Assembly: GCF_003688995.1 (NCBI RefSeq)
Contig: NZ_PENI01000024.1
Span: 92,274 to 156,273, forward strand
DNA from: Streptomyces shenzhenensis
GTDB lineage: Bacteria; Actinomycetota; Actinomycetes; Streptomycetales; Streptomycetaceae
Length of the DNA stretch: 64,000 nucleotides
Direction of reading: 5' to 3'
Shown here piece by piece: positions 32,238 to 43,405 of the stretch; positions within the stretch are counted from its first letter, which is position 1, and each line of letters opens with the position of its first letter. The translations under genes were made by a program, and so were the position numbers. The notes under the pieces are model-generated. The model was not told the DNA's origin. It was given only the letters and a program-made list of their open reading frames with translations, and did no database searches.

Positions 32238-33595
32238 GCACCTACGTCGCCGCTGAAGACCTCTCGATGTTCGGCACCGACCCCTGGTGGCTGGTCGTCG
32301 TCAAGGCGGTGTTCTGCTTCGCCTTCCTGATGCTGACCGTGCTGTTCTCCATCGTGTGGGAGCGCAAGGTCGTCGCCTGGATGCAGCTGCGCATCGGCCC
32401 CAACCGGCACGGCCCCTGGGGCATGCTCCAGTCGCTCGCCGACGGCATCAAGCTGATGCTCAAGGAGGACGTCGTCGTCAAGCGCGCGGACAAGGTGGTC
32501 TACGTCCTCGCGCCGATCGTCGCCGCCATCCCGGCGTTCATGGCGATCGCGGTGATCCCCTTCGGCCCGGCCGGCAACGAGGTCTCGATCTTCGGCCGGC
32601 GCACCACGATGCAGCTCACCGACCTGCCGATCGCGATGCTCTTCATCCTCGCGGTCGCCTCGGTCGGCATCTACGGCATCGTCCTCGCCGGCTGGAGCTC
32701 CGGATCGACCTACCCGCTCCTCGGCGGCCTGCGCTCCTGCGCGCAGATGATCTCCTACGAGATCGCCATGGGCGCGGCGTTCGCCTCGGTGTTCCTCTAC
32801 TCGGGGTCGATGTCCACGTCGACGATCGTCGAACGGCAGCACGACCAGTGGTACATCCTGCTGCTGCCGGTCTCCTTCGTCCTCTACATCGTCACGATGA
32901 TCGGCGAGACCAACCGCGCCCCCTTCGACATGCCGGAGTCCGAGGGCGACCTGGTGGGCGGCTTCAACACCGAGTACTCGTCGATCAAGTTCGCGATGTT
33001 CATGCTCTCCGAGTACGTGAACATGGTGACGGTCTCGGCCGTGGCGACCACGCTCTTCCTCGGCGGGTGGCGGGCCCCGTGGCCGATCAGCACGTTCTGG
33101 GAGGGCGCGAACCACGGCTGGTGGCCGATGCTCTGGTTCGTCGTCAAGGTCCAGTTGCTGCTGTTCTTCTTCATCTGGCTGCGCGGCACGCTCCCGCGCG
33201 TCCGCTACGACCAGCTGATGAAGCTCGGCTGGAAGGTCCTCATCCCGGTCTCCGTGGTGTGGCTGATGCTCGTCGCCACCGTGCGGGCCCTGCGGAACGA
33301 GAACTACAACTTCACCGACATCGCCCTCTACGTGGGCGGTGCCGTCCTCACCCTGCTGATTCTCTCCATCGTCGTCGACATGTTCATGGAGAAGGCGAAG
33401 GCGGCCGAACGGCCGGTCGGGGAACCGGGATTCGACCCGATGGCGGGCGGATTCCCCGTGCCGCCGCTGCCCGGACAGGAACTGCCACCGGTGCCGAGGC
33501 GCCGCTCGCGCCGCGAGCGGGAGCTGATTGTCAGTGGCGGGTCGGACACTGTCAGTGACGGATCTTCGGATGGAAAGGAGGCGTCCGATGGCTGA
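32234..33595 (+). CDS. nuoH: NADH-quinone oxidoreductase subunit H
   Basis: 453 aa, about eight membrane helices plus quinone-site loops. Signatures: 'ERKVVAWMQLRIGPNRHGPWGMLQSLADGIKLMLKED' and 'ETNRAPFDMPESEGDLVGGFNTEYSSIKF'. Its C-terminus carries about 75 extra residues, Pro/Arg-rich (FPVPPLPGQELPPVPRRRSRR), beyond the usual end near 'ILSIVVDMFM'. The last codons overlap the nuoI start by 8 nt. Confidence 0.95.
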   Translation: MSTYVAAEDLSMFGTDPWWLVVVKAVFCFAFLMLTVLFSIVWERKVVAWMQLRIGPNRHGPWGMLQSLADGIKLMLKEDVVVKRADKVVYVLAPIVAAIPAFMAIAVIPFGPAGNEVSIFGRRTTMQLTDLPIAMLFILAVASVGIYGIVLAGWSSGSTYPLLGGLRSCAQMISYEIAMGAAFASVFLYSGSMSTSTIVERQHDQWYILLLPVSFVLYIVTMIGETNRAPFDMPESEGDLVGGFNTEYSSIKFAMFMLSEYVNMVTVSAVATTLFLGGWRAPWPISTFWEGANHGWWPMLWFVVKVQLLLFFFIWLRGTLPRVRYDQLMKLGWKVLIPVSVVWLMLVATVRALRNENYNFTDIALYVGGAVLTLLILSIVVDMFMEKAKAAERPVGEPGFDPMAGGFPVPPLPGQELPPVPRRRSRRERELIVSGGSDTVSDGSSDGKEASDG

Positions 33596-34202
33596 GGAGC
33601 CCAAGGAGACCAAGCCCGGTTTCCAGAACCCCGTGGCCGGCTTCGGCGTGACCTTCAAGGCCATGTTCAAGAAGCGGCTGACCGAGCAGTACCCGGAACA
33701 GAAGAAGACCACGGCCCCGCGGTTCCACGGACGGCACCAGCTCAACCGCCATCCGGACGGCCTGGAGAAGTGCATCGGCTGCGAGCTGTGCGCCTGGGCC
33801 TGCCCCGCCGACGCCATCTATGTGGAGGGCGCCGACAACACCGACGAGGAGCGCTACTCGCCGGGCGAGCGGTACGGCCGCGTCTACCAGATCAACTACG
33901 CCCGCTGCATCCTGTGCGGCCTGTGCATCGAGGCGTGCCCCACCCGCGCGCTCACGATGACCAACGAGTTCGAGCTGGCCGACTCCAGCCGGGCCAACCT
34001 CATCTACACCAAGGAGCAACTGCTCGCCGGTCTCGACGAGGGCATGGTCGACACACCGCACGCGATCTTCCCGGGCATGGACGAGCAGGACTACTACCGC
34101 GGGCTCGTCACCGAGGCCGCGCCGGGCACCGTGCGCCAGGCCGCCGTCTCCAAGGGCGAGAAGCCCCAGGAAGAGCCCCAGGAAGAGGAGGTGGAGGCAT
34201 GA
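33588..34202 (+). CDS. nuoI: NADH-quinone oxidoreductase subunit I (two 4Fe-4S)
   Basis: 204 aa. Two ferredoxin motifs, 'CIGCELCAWACPADAI' and 'CILCGLCIEACPTRAL', bind clusters N6a and N6b. Start at ATG 33588 with the strong RBS GGAAAGGAGG, inside the end of nuoH. A Glu/Lys/Pro-rich C-terminal tail (KGEKPQEEPQEEEVEA) is extra to the fold. Coupled to nuoJ by a 4-nt overlap. Confidence 0.95.
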   Translation: MAEEPKETKPGFQNPVAGFGVTFKAMFKKRLTEQYPEQKKTTAPRFHGRHQLNRHPDGLEKCIGCELCAWACPADAIYVEGADNTDEERYSPGERYGRVYQINYARCILCGLCIEACPTRALTMTNEFELADSSRANLIYTKEQLLAGLDEGMVDTPHAIFPGMDEQDYYRGLVTEAAPGTVRQAAVSKGEKPQEEPQEEEVEA

Positions 34203-35041
34203 CCGCGCCACTCGCCGCGTACACCACCTCCACCGGGGAGGCCTTCCAGTTCTGGGTGCTCGGCACCGTCGCCGTGCTGGGCGCCCTGGGCACCGTCTTC
34301 ATGAGGAGGGCCGTGCACAGCGCGCTCTGCCTCGCCGGAACCATGATCGTCCTGGCGGTGTTCTACCTCGCCAACGGCGCCTACTTCCTGGGCATCGTGC
34401 AGATCGTCGTGTACACCGGCGCGATCATGATGCTGTTCCTGTTCGTGGTGATGCTCGTCGGCGTGACCGCGGCGGACTCCCTGAAGGAGACCATCAAGGG
34501 GCAGCGCTGGCTGGCCCTGCTGTGCGGGGCCGGCTTCGGCATCCTGCTGTTCGCGGGCATCGCGAACGCCTCCCTGAAGCAGTTCAACGGCACCGGCCGG
34601 GCGAACGCGAACGGCAATGTGGAGGGCCTCGCCGCCCTCATCTTCACCAAGTACGTCTTCGCCTTCGAAATCACCGGCGCGCTGCTCATCACGGCCGCCG
34701 TCGGCGCCATGGTGCTCACCCACCGGGAGCGCACCGAGCGGCCCAGGACCCAGCGCGAGCTGGCCGAGCAGCGGGTGCGCGAGGGAGTGCACCTGCCGCC
34801 GCTGCCGGCCCCCGGTGTCTACGCCCGGCACAACGCGGTGGACATCGCCGGCCTGCTGCCCGACGGCACCCCGTCCGAGCTGACGGTCAACAAGACGCTG
34901 CGCGAGCGCGGCCAGGTCCGTGACGTGTCGACGGAGGCGCTCAACGACCTGCGGGCCCTGGAGCGGCGCGCGGAGGAGCGGCTGGAGCGCACCGAGATCG
35001 AGCCGTCGATCGCCAAGCGGCCCGAGGAGGCGTCGAAGTGA
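34199..35041 (+). CDS. nuoJ: NADH-quinone oxidoreductase subunit J
   Basis: 280 aa. Five membrane helices with the family pattern 'RRAVHSALCLAGTMIVLAVFYLANGAYFLGIVQIVVYTGAIMMLFLFVVML' (positions about 36-86). The helices end near residue 178 ('ALLITAAVGAMVLTHRER'). About 100 further residues form a charged cytoplasmic tail (QRELAEQRVREGVHLPPLP ... RRAEERLERTEIEPS), longer than in proteobacterial NuoJ. Overlaps nuoI and nuoK by 4 nt. Confidence 0.93.
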   Translation: MTAPLAAYTTSTGEAFQFWVLGTVAVLGALGTVFMRRAVHSALCLAGTMIVLAVFYLANGAYFLGIVQIVVYTGAIMMLFLFVVMLVGVTAADSLKETIKGQRWLALLCGAGFGILLFAGIANASLKQFNGTGRANANGNVEGLAALIFTKYVFAFEITGALLITAAVGAMVLTHRERTERPRTQRELAEQRVREGVHLPPLPAPGVYARHNAVDIAGLLPDGTPSELTVNKTLRERGQVRDVSTEALNDLRALERRAEERLERTEIEPSIAKRPEEASK

Positions 35042-35337
35042 ATCCCGTCAACTACCTCTATCTCGCCGCCCTGTTGTTCACGATCGGCGCCACGGGCGTG
35101 CTCATCAGACGCAACGCGATCGTCGTGTTCATGTGCATCGAGCTGATGCTCAACGCGTGCAACCTGGCGTTCGTCACCTTCTCCCGGATGCACGGCAATC
35201 TCGACGGCCAGATCATCGCCTTCTTCACGATGGTCGTCGCCGCCGCGGAGGTCGTGGTCGGGCTCGCGATCATCGTGTCGCTGTTCCGTACCCGCCACTC
35301 GGCCTCGGTCGACGACGCCAGCCTGATGAAGCTGTAG
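35038..35337 (+). CDS. nuoK: NADH-quinone oxidoreductase subunit K
   Basis: 99 aa, three membrane helices. The conserved 'MCIELMLNACNLAFVTFSR' carries the helix-2 Glu needed for proton translocation, with a second acidic residue in the third helix (VVAAAEVVVGLAIIV). GTG start at 35038 overlapping the nuoJ stop. NuoL begins 15 nt after its stop. Confidence 0.95.
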   Translation: MNPVNYLYLAALLFTIGATGVLIRRNAIVVFMCIELMLNACNLAFVTFSRMHGNLDGQIIAFFTMVVAAAEVVVGLAIIVSLFRTRHSASVDDASLMKL

Positions 35338-35352
35338 GGGGCGCTGGACCGT

Positions 35353-37272
35353 ATGAACGCAGAGAACCTGATCGCGCTGCTGATCGCGGCGCCCCTGCTC
35401 GGAGCGGCCGTCCTGCTGGTCGGCGGCCGGCGGCTGGACGCCGTCGGCCACTGGGTCGGCACGCTCCTGTCGGCGGCCTCCTTCGTGATCGGCGTGATCC
35501 TCTTCGCCGACCTGCTCGGCAAGGACGCCGAACACCGCACGCTCACCCAGCACCTGTTCAGCTGGATCCCGGTCGAGGGCTTCCAGGCGGACGTCGCCTT
35601 CCGCCTCGACCAGCTGTCGATGACGTTCGTGCTGCTGATCACGGGCGTCGGCTCGCTGATCCACCTGTACTCGATCGGGTACATGGAGCACGACGAGCGG
35701 CGGCGCCGCTTCTTCGGCTATCTGAACCTGTTCCTCGCGGCGATGCTGCTGCTCGTCCTCGCCGACAACTACCTGCTGCTGTACGTCGGCTGGGAGGGCG
35801 TCGGCCTCGCCTCCTACCTGCTGATCGGCTTCTGGCAGCACAAGCCGAGCGCGGCGACCGCGGCGAAGAAGGCCTTCCTGGTCAACCGCGTCGGCGACAT
35901 GGGTCTCTCGATCGCGATCATGCTGATGTTCACCACCTTCGGCACCTTCGCGTTCGGCCCGCTGCTCGGCACCCACGCCGAACCCGGCCTCGCGGGCGGC
36001 GCCTCCGAGGGCAAGCTCACCGCGATCGCCCTGATGCTGCTGCTCGCCGCGTGCGGCAAGTCCGCCCAGGTGCCGCTGCAGTCCTGGCTCGGGGACGCGA
36101 TGGAGGGCCCGACCCCGGTCTCGGCCCTCATCCACGCGGCGACCATGGTGACCGCCGGCGTGTATCTGATCGTCCGCTCGGCGGCGATCTTCAATGCCGC
36201 GCCGGACGCGCAGCTCGTCGTCACCGTCGTCGGCGCGGTCACGTTGCTGTTCGGTGCGATCGTCGGTTGCGCGAAGGACGACATCAAGAAGGCGCTGGCC
36301 GGTTCGACGATGTCGCAGATCGGCTACATGGTGCTGGCGGCGGGCCTCGGCCCGATCGGCTACGTCTTCGCGATCATGCACCTGGTGACGCACGGCTTCT
36401 TCAAGGCCGGGCTGTTCCTCGGCGCCGGTTCGGTCATGCACGGCATGAACGACGAGGTCGACATGAGGAAGTACGGCGGTCTGCGGACGTACATGCCGGT
36501 CACCTTCATCACCTTCGGCCTCGGCTACCTCGCCATCATCGGATTCCCGGGCCTGTCCGGCTTCTTCTCCAAGGACAAGATCATCGAGGCGGCCTTCGCC
36601 AAGGGCGGCACCGAGGGCTGGATCCTCGGCGGCGCGGCCCTGCTCGGCGCGGCCATCACCGCGTACTACATGACCCGCGTGATGCTGATGACGTTCTTCG
36701 GTGAGAAGCGCTGGCAGCCCGACGAGAACGGCAACGAACCGCATCCGCACGAGTCGCCCAGGGTCATGACGATCCCGATGATCGTGCTGGCCGTCGGCTC
36801 GGTCTTCGGCGGCGCGATCTTCGGCATCGGCGACCGCTTCCTGCACTGGCTGGAGCCCGTCACCGGCCACTCGCACGGCGATTCGCCGGTCAGCGCCCTC
36901 ACCGTCACCCTCGCCACGGTGGTGGTGCTGGTGATCGGCGGCGCGATCGCCTATGCCCAGTACGGCCGCCGCCCGGTCCCCGCGGTCGCCCCGCGCGGCT
37001 CGCTGCTCACCCGGGCCGCCCGGCGCGACCTGCTCCAGGACGACTTCAACCACGTCGTCCTGGTCCGCGGCGGAGAGCACCTGACGCGCTCGCTGGTGTA
37101 CGTCGACCACACCCTGGTCGACGGGGTCGTCAACGGCACGGCCGCCGGCTTCGGCGGCCTCTCCGGACGGCTGCGCCGCGTGCAGAACGGCTTCGCGCGC
37201 AGTTACGCGGTCTCGATGTTCGGCGGTGTGGCACTCCTGATCGCCGCGACCCTGCTGATGAGGGCGGTCTGA
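35353..37272 (+). CDS. nuoL: NADH-quinone oxidoreductase subunit L (antiporter-like)
   Basis: 639 aa, proton-pumping Mrp-type subunit with the long lateral helix at the C-terminus. Signatures: 'NLFLAAMLLLVLADNYLLLYVGWEGVGLASYLLIGFW', 'KSAQVPLQSWLGDAMEGPTPVSALIHAATMVTAGVYL' (lysine and histidines of the channel) and 'GFPGLSGFFSKDKIIEAAF'. A His-rich loop (EPHPHESP; VTGHSHGDSP) is present. Its ATG is 15 nt after the nuoK stop. Confidence 0.95.
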   Translation: MNAENLIALLIAAPLLGAAVLLVGGRRLDAVGHWVGTLLSAASFVIGVILFADLLGKDAEHRTLTQHLFSWIPVEGFQADVAFRLDQLSMTFVLLITGVGSLIHLYSIGYMEHDERRRRFFGYLNLFLAAMLLLVLADNYLLLYVGWEGVGLASYLLIGFWQHKPSAATAAKKAFLVNRVGDMGLSIAIMLMFTTFGTFAFGPLLGTHAEPGLAGGASEGKLTAIALMLLLAACGKSAQVPLQSWLGDAMEGPTPVSALIHAATMVTAGVYLIVRSAAIFNAAPDAQLVVTVVGAVTLLFGAIVGCAKDDIKKALAGSTMSQIGYMVLAAGLGPIGYVFAIMHLVTHGFFKAGLFLGAGSVMHGMNDEVDMRKYGGLRTYMPVTFITFGLGYLAIIGFPGLSGFFSKDKIIEAAFAKGGTEGWILGGAALLGAAITAYYMTRVMLMTFFGEKRWQPDENGNEPHPHESPRVMTIPMIVLAVGSVFGGAIFGIGDRFLHWLEPVTGHSHGDSPVSALTVTLATVVVLVIGGAIAYAQYGRRPVPAVAPRGSLLTRAARRDLLQDDFNHVVLVRGGEHLTRSLVYVDHTLVDGVVNGTAAGFGGLSGRLRRVQNGFARSYAVSMFGGVALLIAATLLMRAV

Positions 37273-37277
37273 TACCG

Positions 37278-38849
37278 ATGTCCTTTCCCCTGCTGACAGC
37301 GACGGCGGTGCTCCCGGCCGTCGGGGCGATCGCCACGGCGGCCGTACCGGCCGCGCGGCGCACCGCCGCCAAGTGGCTGGCGCTGCTGGTCTCGCTCGCC
37401 ACGCTCGCCCTGGCGATCGTCGTCCTGGTCCGCTTCGACCCGGACGGCGACCGCTACCAGCTCACCGAGTCCCATGCCTGGATCAAGGCCTTCGGGGTCA
37501 GGTACGAGCTGGGCGTGGACGGTATCGCGGTCGCTCTCGTCGCGCTGACCGCCCTGCTGATCCCGTTCATCATCCTCGCGGGCTGGCACGACGCCGACCC
37601 GCTGGAGACCGGCAGCCGCCGCTGGCGGCCGACCCAGGGCTTCTTCGCCCTGATCCTGGCCGTCGAGGCGATGGTGATCATCTCCTTCGAGGCCACCGAC
37701 GTCTTTGTCTTCTACATCTTCTTCGAAGCCATGCTGATCCCGATGTACTTCCTCATCGGCGGCTTCGGGGACCGTGCCCACGAGCACGGGGAGAAAGCGG
37801 CGGCGACACAACGGTCGTACGCGGCGGTGAAGTTCCTGCTCTACAACCTGGTCGGCGGTCTGATCATGCTGGCCGCGGTGATCGGGGTCTACGTGGTCGC
37901 CGGGAACTTCAGCCTCCAGGAGATCGCGCAGGCGCGGGCCGACGGCTCGCTGCACATGGCGACCAGCACCGAGCGCTGGCTGTTCCTGGGCTTCTTCTTC
38001 GCGTTCGCGGTGAAGGCGCCCCTGTGGCCGCTGCACACCTGGCTGCCCAACGCCATGGGCGAGGCCACCGCACCGGTCGCCGTCCTCATCACCGCGGTCG
38101 TCGACAAGGTGGGCACCTTCGCGATGCTCCGCTTCTGCCTCCAGCTGTTCCCGGAGGCGAGCAAGTGGGCGACGCCGGTCATTCTCGTACTGGCCCTGAT
38201 CAGCATCATCTACGGGGCGCTGCTCGCCGTCGGCCAGCGCGACATCAAGCGGCTGGTGGCCTACGCGTCGATCTCGCACTTCGGCTTCATCATCATGGGC
38301 ATCTTCGCGATGACCAGCCAGGGCCAGTCCGGTGCCACGCTCTACATGGTCAACCACGGCATCTCCACGGCCGCGCTGATGCTGGTCGCGGGCTTCCTGA
38401 TCTCCCGGCGCGGCTCGCGGCTCATCGCGGACTACGGCGGGGTCCAGAAGGTCGCCCCGGTGCTCGCGGGCACCTTCCTGATCGGTGGCCTGGCGACCCT
38501 GTCCCTGCCGGGCCTGGCGCCCTTCGTGAGCGAGTTCCTGGTCCTGGTCGGCACGTTCACGCGCTACCCGGCGATCGGCATCATCGCCACCTTCGGCATC
38601 GTCCTCGCCGCGCTCTACACCCTCGTGCTGTACCAGCGGACGATGACGGGCCCGGTGAAGGCCGAGGTCGCCAAGATGCCCGACCTGCGGGTGCGTGAGC
38701 TCGTGGTGGTGGCACCGCTCGTCGTGCTGCTGATCTTCCTGGGCGTCTACCCGAAGCCCGTCACGGACATCGTCAACCCGGCGGTGCGGCAGACCATGTC
38801 CGACGTACACCAGACCGACCCCAAGCCCGAGGTGGAGGCGGCCAAGTGA
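37278..38849 (+). CDS. nuoM: NADH-quinone oxidoreductase subunit M (antiporter-like)
   Basis: 523 aa, about 14 membrane helices. Key elements: 'FVFYIFFEAMLIPMYFLIGGFG' (conserved Glu), 'AFAVKAPLWPLHTWLPNAMGEATAPVAVLITAVVDKVGTFAMLR' and 'RDIKRLVAYASISHFGFIIMG'. Five nt separate its ATG from the nuoL stop, and its stop overlaps the nuoN start (GTGA). Confidence 0.95.
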   Translation: MSFPLLTATAVLPAVGAIATAAVPAARRTAAKWLALLVSLATLALAIVVLVRFDPDGDRYQLTESHAWIKAFGVRYELGVDGIAVALVALTALLIPFIILAGWHDADPLETGSRRWRPTQGFFALILAVEAMVIISFEATDVFVFYIFFEAMLIPMYFLIGGFGDRAHEHGEKAAATQRSYAAVKFLLYNLVGGLIMLAAVIGVYVVAGNFSLQEIAQARADGSLHMATSTERWLFLGFFFAFAVKAPLWPLHTWLPNAMGEATAPVAVLITAVVDKVGTFAMLRFCLQLFPEASKWATPVILVLALISIIYGALLAVGQRDIKRLVAYASISHFGFIIMGIFAMTSQGQSGATLYMVNHGISTAALMLVAGFLISRRGSRLIADYGGVQKVAPVLAGTFLIGGLATLSLPGLAPFVSEFLVLVGTFTRYPAIGIIATFGIVLAALYTLVLYQRTMTGPVKAEVAKMPDLRVRELVVVAPLVVLLIFLGVYPKPVTDIVNPAVRQTMSDVHQTDPKPEVEAAK

Positions 38850-40495
38850 GCGCAGCAGCCGTCCACAGCCTGTGGACAACCGCGGCCGACCCGATCTCGA
38901 AGATCGACGCGCCGAAGATCGAGTACGGACAGCTGTCGCCGACCCTGATCATCGTCGGCGCGGCGATCCTAGGGGTGCTGATCGAGGCGTTCGTGCCGCG
39001 CAGATCCCGTTACCACGCCCAGGTGTTCGTGTCCGTCGTGGCGCTGTGCGCCGCCTTCGCCGTGGTGGTCGCGCTCGCGGCCGACGGGTACGGCACGACG
39101 AAGGCGCACATCGCGGCGATGGGCGCGATCGCCGTCGACGGGCCGTCGCTGTTCCTGCAGGGGACGATCCTGCTGGCCGGTCTGGTCGGCCTGTTCACCT
39201 TCGCCGAGCGCCGTCTGGACCCCGAGGCGCACGGCAACCGGGTCGACTCCTTCGCCGCGCAGGCCGCGTCCGTGCCGGGCAGCGACAGCGAGAAGGCCGC
39301 CGTGAAGGCCGGGTTCACCACCACCGAGGTGTTCCCGCTGCTGATGTTCGCGGTCGCCGGCATGCTGGTCTTCCCCTCGGCGAACGACCTGCTGACCCTG
39401 TTCATCGCCCTGGAGGTCTTCTCCCTCCCGCTCTACCTGCTGTGCGCGCTCGCCCGTCGCAAGCGCCTGATGTCGCAGGAGGCCGCGGTCAAGTACTTCC
39501 TGCTCGGCGCGTTCGCCTCCGCGTTCACGCTGTTCGGCATCGCGCTGCTCTACGGCTACGCGGGCTCGGTGTCGTACGCGACGATCGCGCAGGTCGTCGA
39601 CGGCACGGTCACCGACGTCGACCCGGCCCTGGCCAACACGATGGGCAACGACGCGCTGCTGCTGATCGGCGGCGCGATGGTGCTGATGGGCCTGCTGTTC
39701 AAGGTGGGCGCGGTGCCCTTCCACATGTGGACCCCGGACGTCTACCAGGGCGCGCCGACCCCGGTGACCGGCTTCATGGCGGCGGCCACCAAGGTGGCGG
39801 CGTTCGGCGCGCTGCTGCGCCTGCTGTACGTCGTCCTGCCCGGTCTGCGCTGGGACTGGCGGCCGGTCATGTGGGCGGTCGCGATCGTCACCATGCTGGG
39901 CGGTGCGATCGTCGCGATCACCCAGACCGACATCAAGCGACTGCTGGCGTACTCGTCGATCGCGCACGCGGGCTTCATCCTCGCGGGTGTCATCGCGACC
40001 TCGAGGGACGGCGTCTCCTCCGTCCTCTTCTACCTGGCCGCGTACTCCTTCGTGACGATCGGCGCGTTCGCCGTGGTCACCCTGGTGCGCGACGCGGGCG
40101 GCGAGGCGACGCACCTGTCCAGGTGGGCCGGGCTCGGCCGGCGTTCACCGCTGGTCGCGGCCGTGTTCGCGGTGTTCCTGCTGGCCTTCGCGGGCATTCC
40201 GCTGACGTCCGGGTTCGCCGGGAAGTTCGCCGTGTTCAAGGCGGCGGCCGAGGGCGGCGCGGGTCCGCTGGTGGTCATCGGTGTGATCTCGTCGGCGATC
40301 GCGGCGTTCTTCTACATCCGGGTGATCGTGCTGATGTTCTTCAGCGAGCCCCGGCCGGAGGGCCCGACCGTCGCGGTGCCCTCGCCGCTGACGATGGCGA
40401 CGATCGGCATCGGTGTGGCCGTCACGGTAGTGCTCGGTGTGGCGCCGCAGTACTTCCTGGACCTGGCGAACCAGGCGGGCGTCTTCGTGCGCTGA
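38846..40495 (+). CDS. nuoN: NADH-quinone oxidoreductase subunit N (antiporter-like)
   Basis: 549 aa, last gene of the operon. Signatures: 'LLTLFIALEVFSLPLYLLCALARRK', 'LLFKVGAVPFHMWTPDVYQGAPTPVTGFMAAATKVAAF' and 'TDIKRLLAYSSIAHAGFIL'. An insertion of about 40 residues between early helices (RLDPEAHGNRVDSFAAQ ... SDSEKAAVKAG) is unusual for NuoN of other phyla. The N-terminal codons contain two opposed DnaA-box-like 9-mers. A strong hairpin terminator follows 25 nt after the stop. Confidence 0.95.
   Translation: MSAAAVHSLWTTAADPISKIDAPKIEYGQLSPTLIIVGAAILGVLIEAFVPRRSRYHAQVFVSVVALCAAFAVVVALAADGYGTTKAHIAAMGAIAVDGPSLFLQGTILLAGLVGLFTFAERRLDPEAHGNRVDSFAAQAASVPGSDSEKAAVKAGFTTTEVFPLLMFAVAGMLVFPSANDLLTLFIALEVFSLPLYLLCALARRKRLMSQEAAVKYFLLGAFASAFTLFGIALLYGYAGSVSYATIAQVVDGTVTDVDPALANTMGNDALLLIGGAMVLMGLLFKVGAVPFHMWTPDVYQGAPTPVTGFMAAATKVAAFGALLRLLYVVLPGLRWDWRPVMWAVAIVTMLGGAIVAITQTDIKRLLAYSSIAHAGFILAGVIATSRDGVSSVLFYLAAYSFVTIGAFAVVTLVRDAGGEATHLSRWAGLGRRSPLVAAVFAVFLLAFAGIPLTSGFAGKFAVFKAAAEGGAGPLVVIGVISSAIAAFFYIRVIVLMFFSEPRPEGPTVAVPSPLTMATIGIGVAVTVVLGVAPQYFLDLANQAGVFVR
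38859..38879. promoter_or_regulatory. Pair of opposed DnaA-box-like sequences inside nuoN
   Basis: CCGTCCACA (38859-38867) and TGTGGACAA (38871-38879; TTGTCCACA on the other strand) face each other 3 bp apart, inside a perfect GTCCACAG-C-CTGTGGAC palindrome (38861-38877). TTGTCCACA is the preferred DnaA box of Streptomyces. It lies in coding sequence near the nuoN start, so chance is possible. Confidence 0.4.
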
Positions 40496-40520
40496 CGCGT
40501 CGCGTCGCATGCGGTACGCG

Positions 40521-40553
40521 GCGGCCCGGCACCGTTGGGAGGTGCCGGGCCGC
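40521..40553 (+). terminator. Hairpin terminator of the nuo operon
   Basis: A perfect 13-bp stem (GCGGCCCGGCACC with GGTGCCGGGCCGC) and a 7-nt loop follow the nuoN stop by 25 nt. There is no U-tract, as is usual in high-GC actinobacteria. It also lies just downstream of the oppositely oriented Uma2-family gene (stop at 40572), so it can serve both transcripts. Confidence 0.88.
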
Positions 40554-40571
40554 TGTCCGTCTCGTGCCGGG

Positions 40572-41186
40572 CTACTGCGGCGTGGCGCGGCGCGTCCTGA
40601 TCTGGGTGAGGTCCAGGTCCACGGAGAAGGGAACGTCCGTCTTCATCCGCTCGCGGAAGATCCCCACGCTGGTGTAGGTGCCGGTCGTCGGCTCCAGTTC
40701 GAAGGCGTGCACGGCGGCACGGCCCTTCTCGTTCTCGACCCGCCAGTAGTGGGGGATCTTCGCCCGGGCGTACTTCAGGGGCTTGGTCTCGCGGTCGCGG
40801 GAGACGGAGTCCTCGGAGACGACCTCGATGGCCAGGATCACCGCCGCCACCGGGAAGCGGGTCTGGTTCGCGTCCTCGACCACGTTCCCACGCACGACGA
40901 CCACCTCCGGTTCCGGGCGGTTCTGCCGGTCGATATCGATGGTGAGCTCGCGGAACACCTCAAAATCCGCAGGCGCCAGGGACTGGAGCTGCCACTTGAA
41001 GTAGTCGGTGGCACGCTCGTGAAAGATGGTCTGCGGCCTCACGAAGACCAGGCTCCCGTCGATCAGTTCTGTGTGCGGAGGAAGATCCGGAAGCCGGTCC
41101 AGGTCGTCGGCGGTCCAGCCGCCTTGAGGCGGGACCGGCCAGCTGGACGCGGACGCCTTCGGCGCGACGCTCGTCTGTGCTCCCAT
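40572..41186 (-). CDS. Uma2 family (DUF820) putative restriction-endonuclease-fold protein
   Basis: 204 aa from ATG 41186. The family shows 'LPPHTELIDGSLVFVRPQTIFHERA', then the PD-(D/E)xK region 'NRPEPEVVVV' (Glu where most members have Asp), 'AAVILAIEVVSEDSVSRDRETKPLKYARAKIPHYWRV', which holds the E...K pair. Members are abundant in streptomycetes and cyanobacteria; their natural substrate is unknown. The acidic-residue substitution might reduce metal binding. No restriction-modification partner is adjacent. TAGTCT (41212-41217, minus) may be its -10. Confidence 0.8.
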   Translation of the reverse strand: MGAQTSVAPKASASSWPVPPQGGWTADDLDRLPDLPPHTELIDGSLVFVRPQTIFHERATDYFKWQLQSLAPADFEVFRELTIDIDRQNRPEPEVVVVRGNVVEDANQTRFPVAAVILAIEVVSEDSVSRDRETKPLKYARAKIPHYWRVENEKGRAAVHAFELEPTTGTYTSVGIFRERMKTDVPFSVDLDLTQIRTRRATPQ

Positions 41187-41293
41187 GGGACGGAGTCTCG
41201 CCGGTTCAATCAGACTATCGGCCGGAAACGGGCAGGTCTCCCGCAAACGTGTGAACGACTGCCGTGTCCTTGACGCAGTGTGAAGCCAGAGCC

Positions 41294-41302
41294 TGTGGAT
41301 AA
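41294..41302 (-). promoter_or_regulatory. Consensus-like DnaA box upstream of recQ
   Basis: TGTGGATAA on the plus strand is TTATCCACA on the minus strand, an exact match to the classical DnaA box. It sits 72-80 nt upstream of the recQ start, in the divergent Uma2/recQ spacer, so DnaA could influence recQ transcription (inferred). Confidence 0.45.
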
Positions 41303-41373
41303 CTACGGGGCTGTCGGTCCGGGCCCCTATCGTGGAGGCAGTGGTCGAGGGACGACGTACGGGGGACACGGCG

Positions 41374-43386
<2,013 letters not shown>

Positions 43387-43405
43387 GCCGGCACCGGAGG
43401 TGCTG

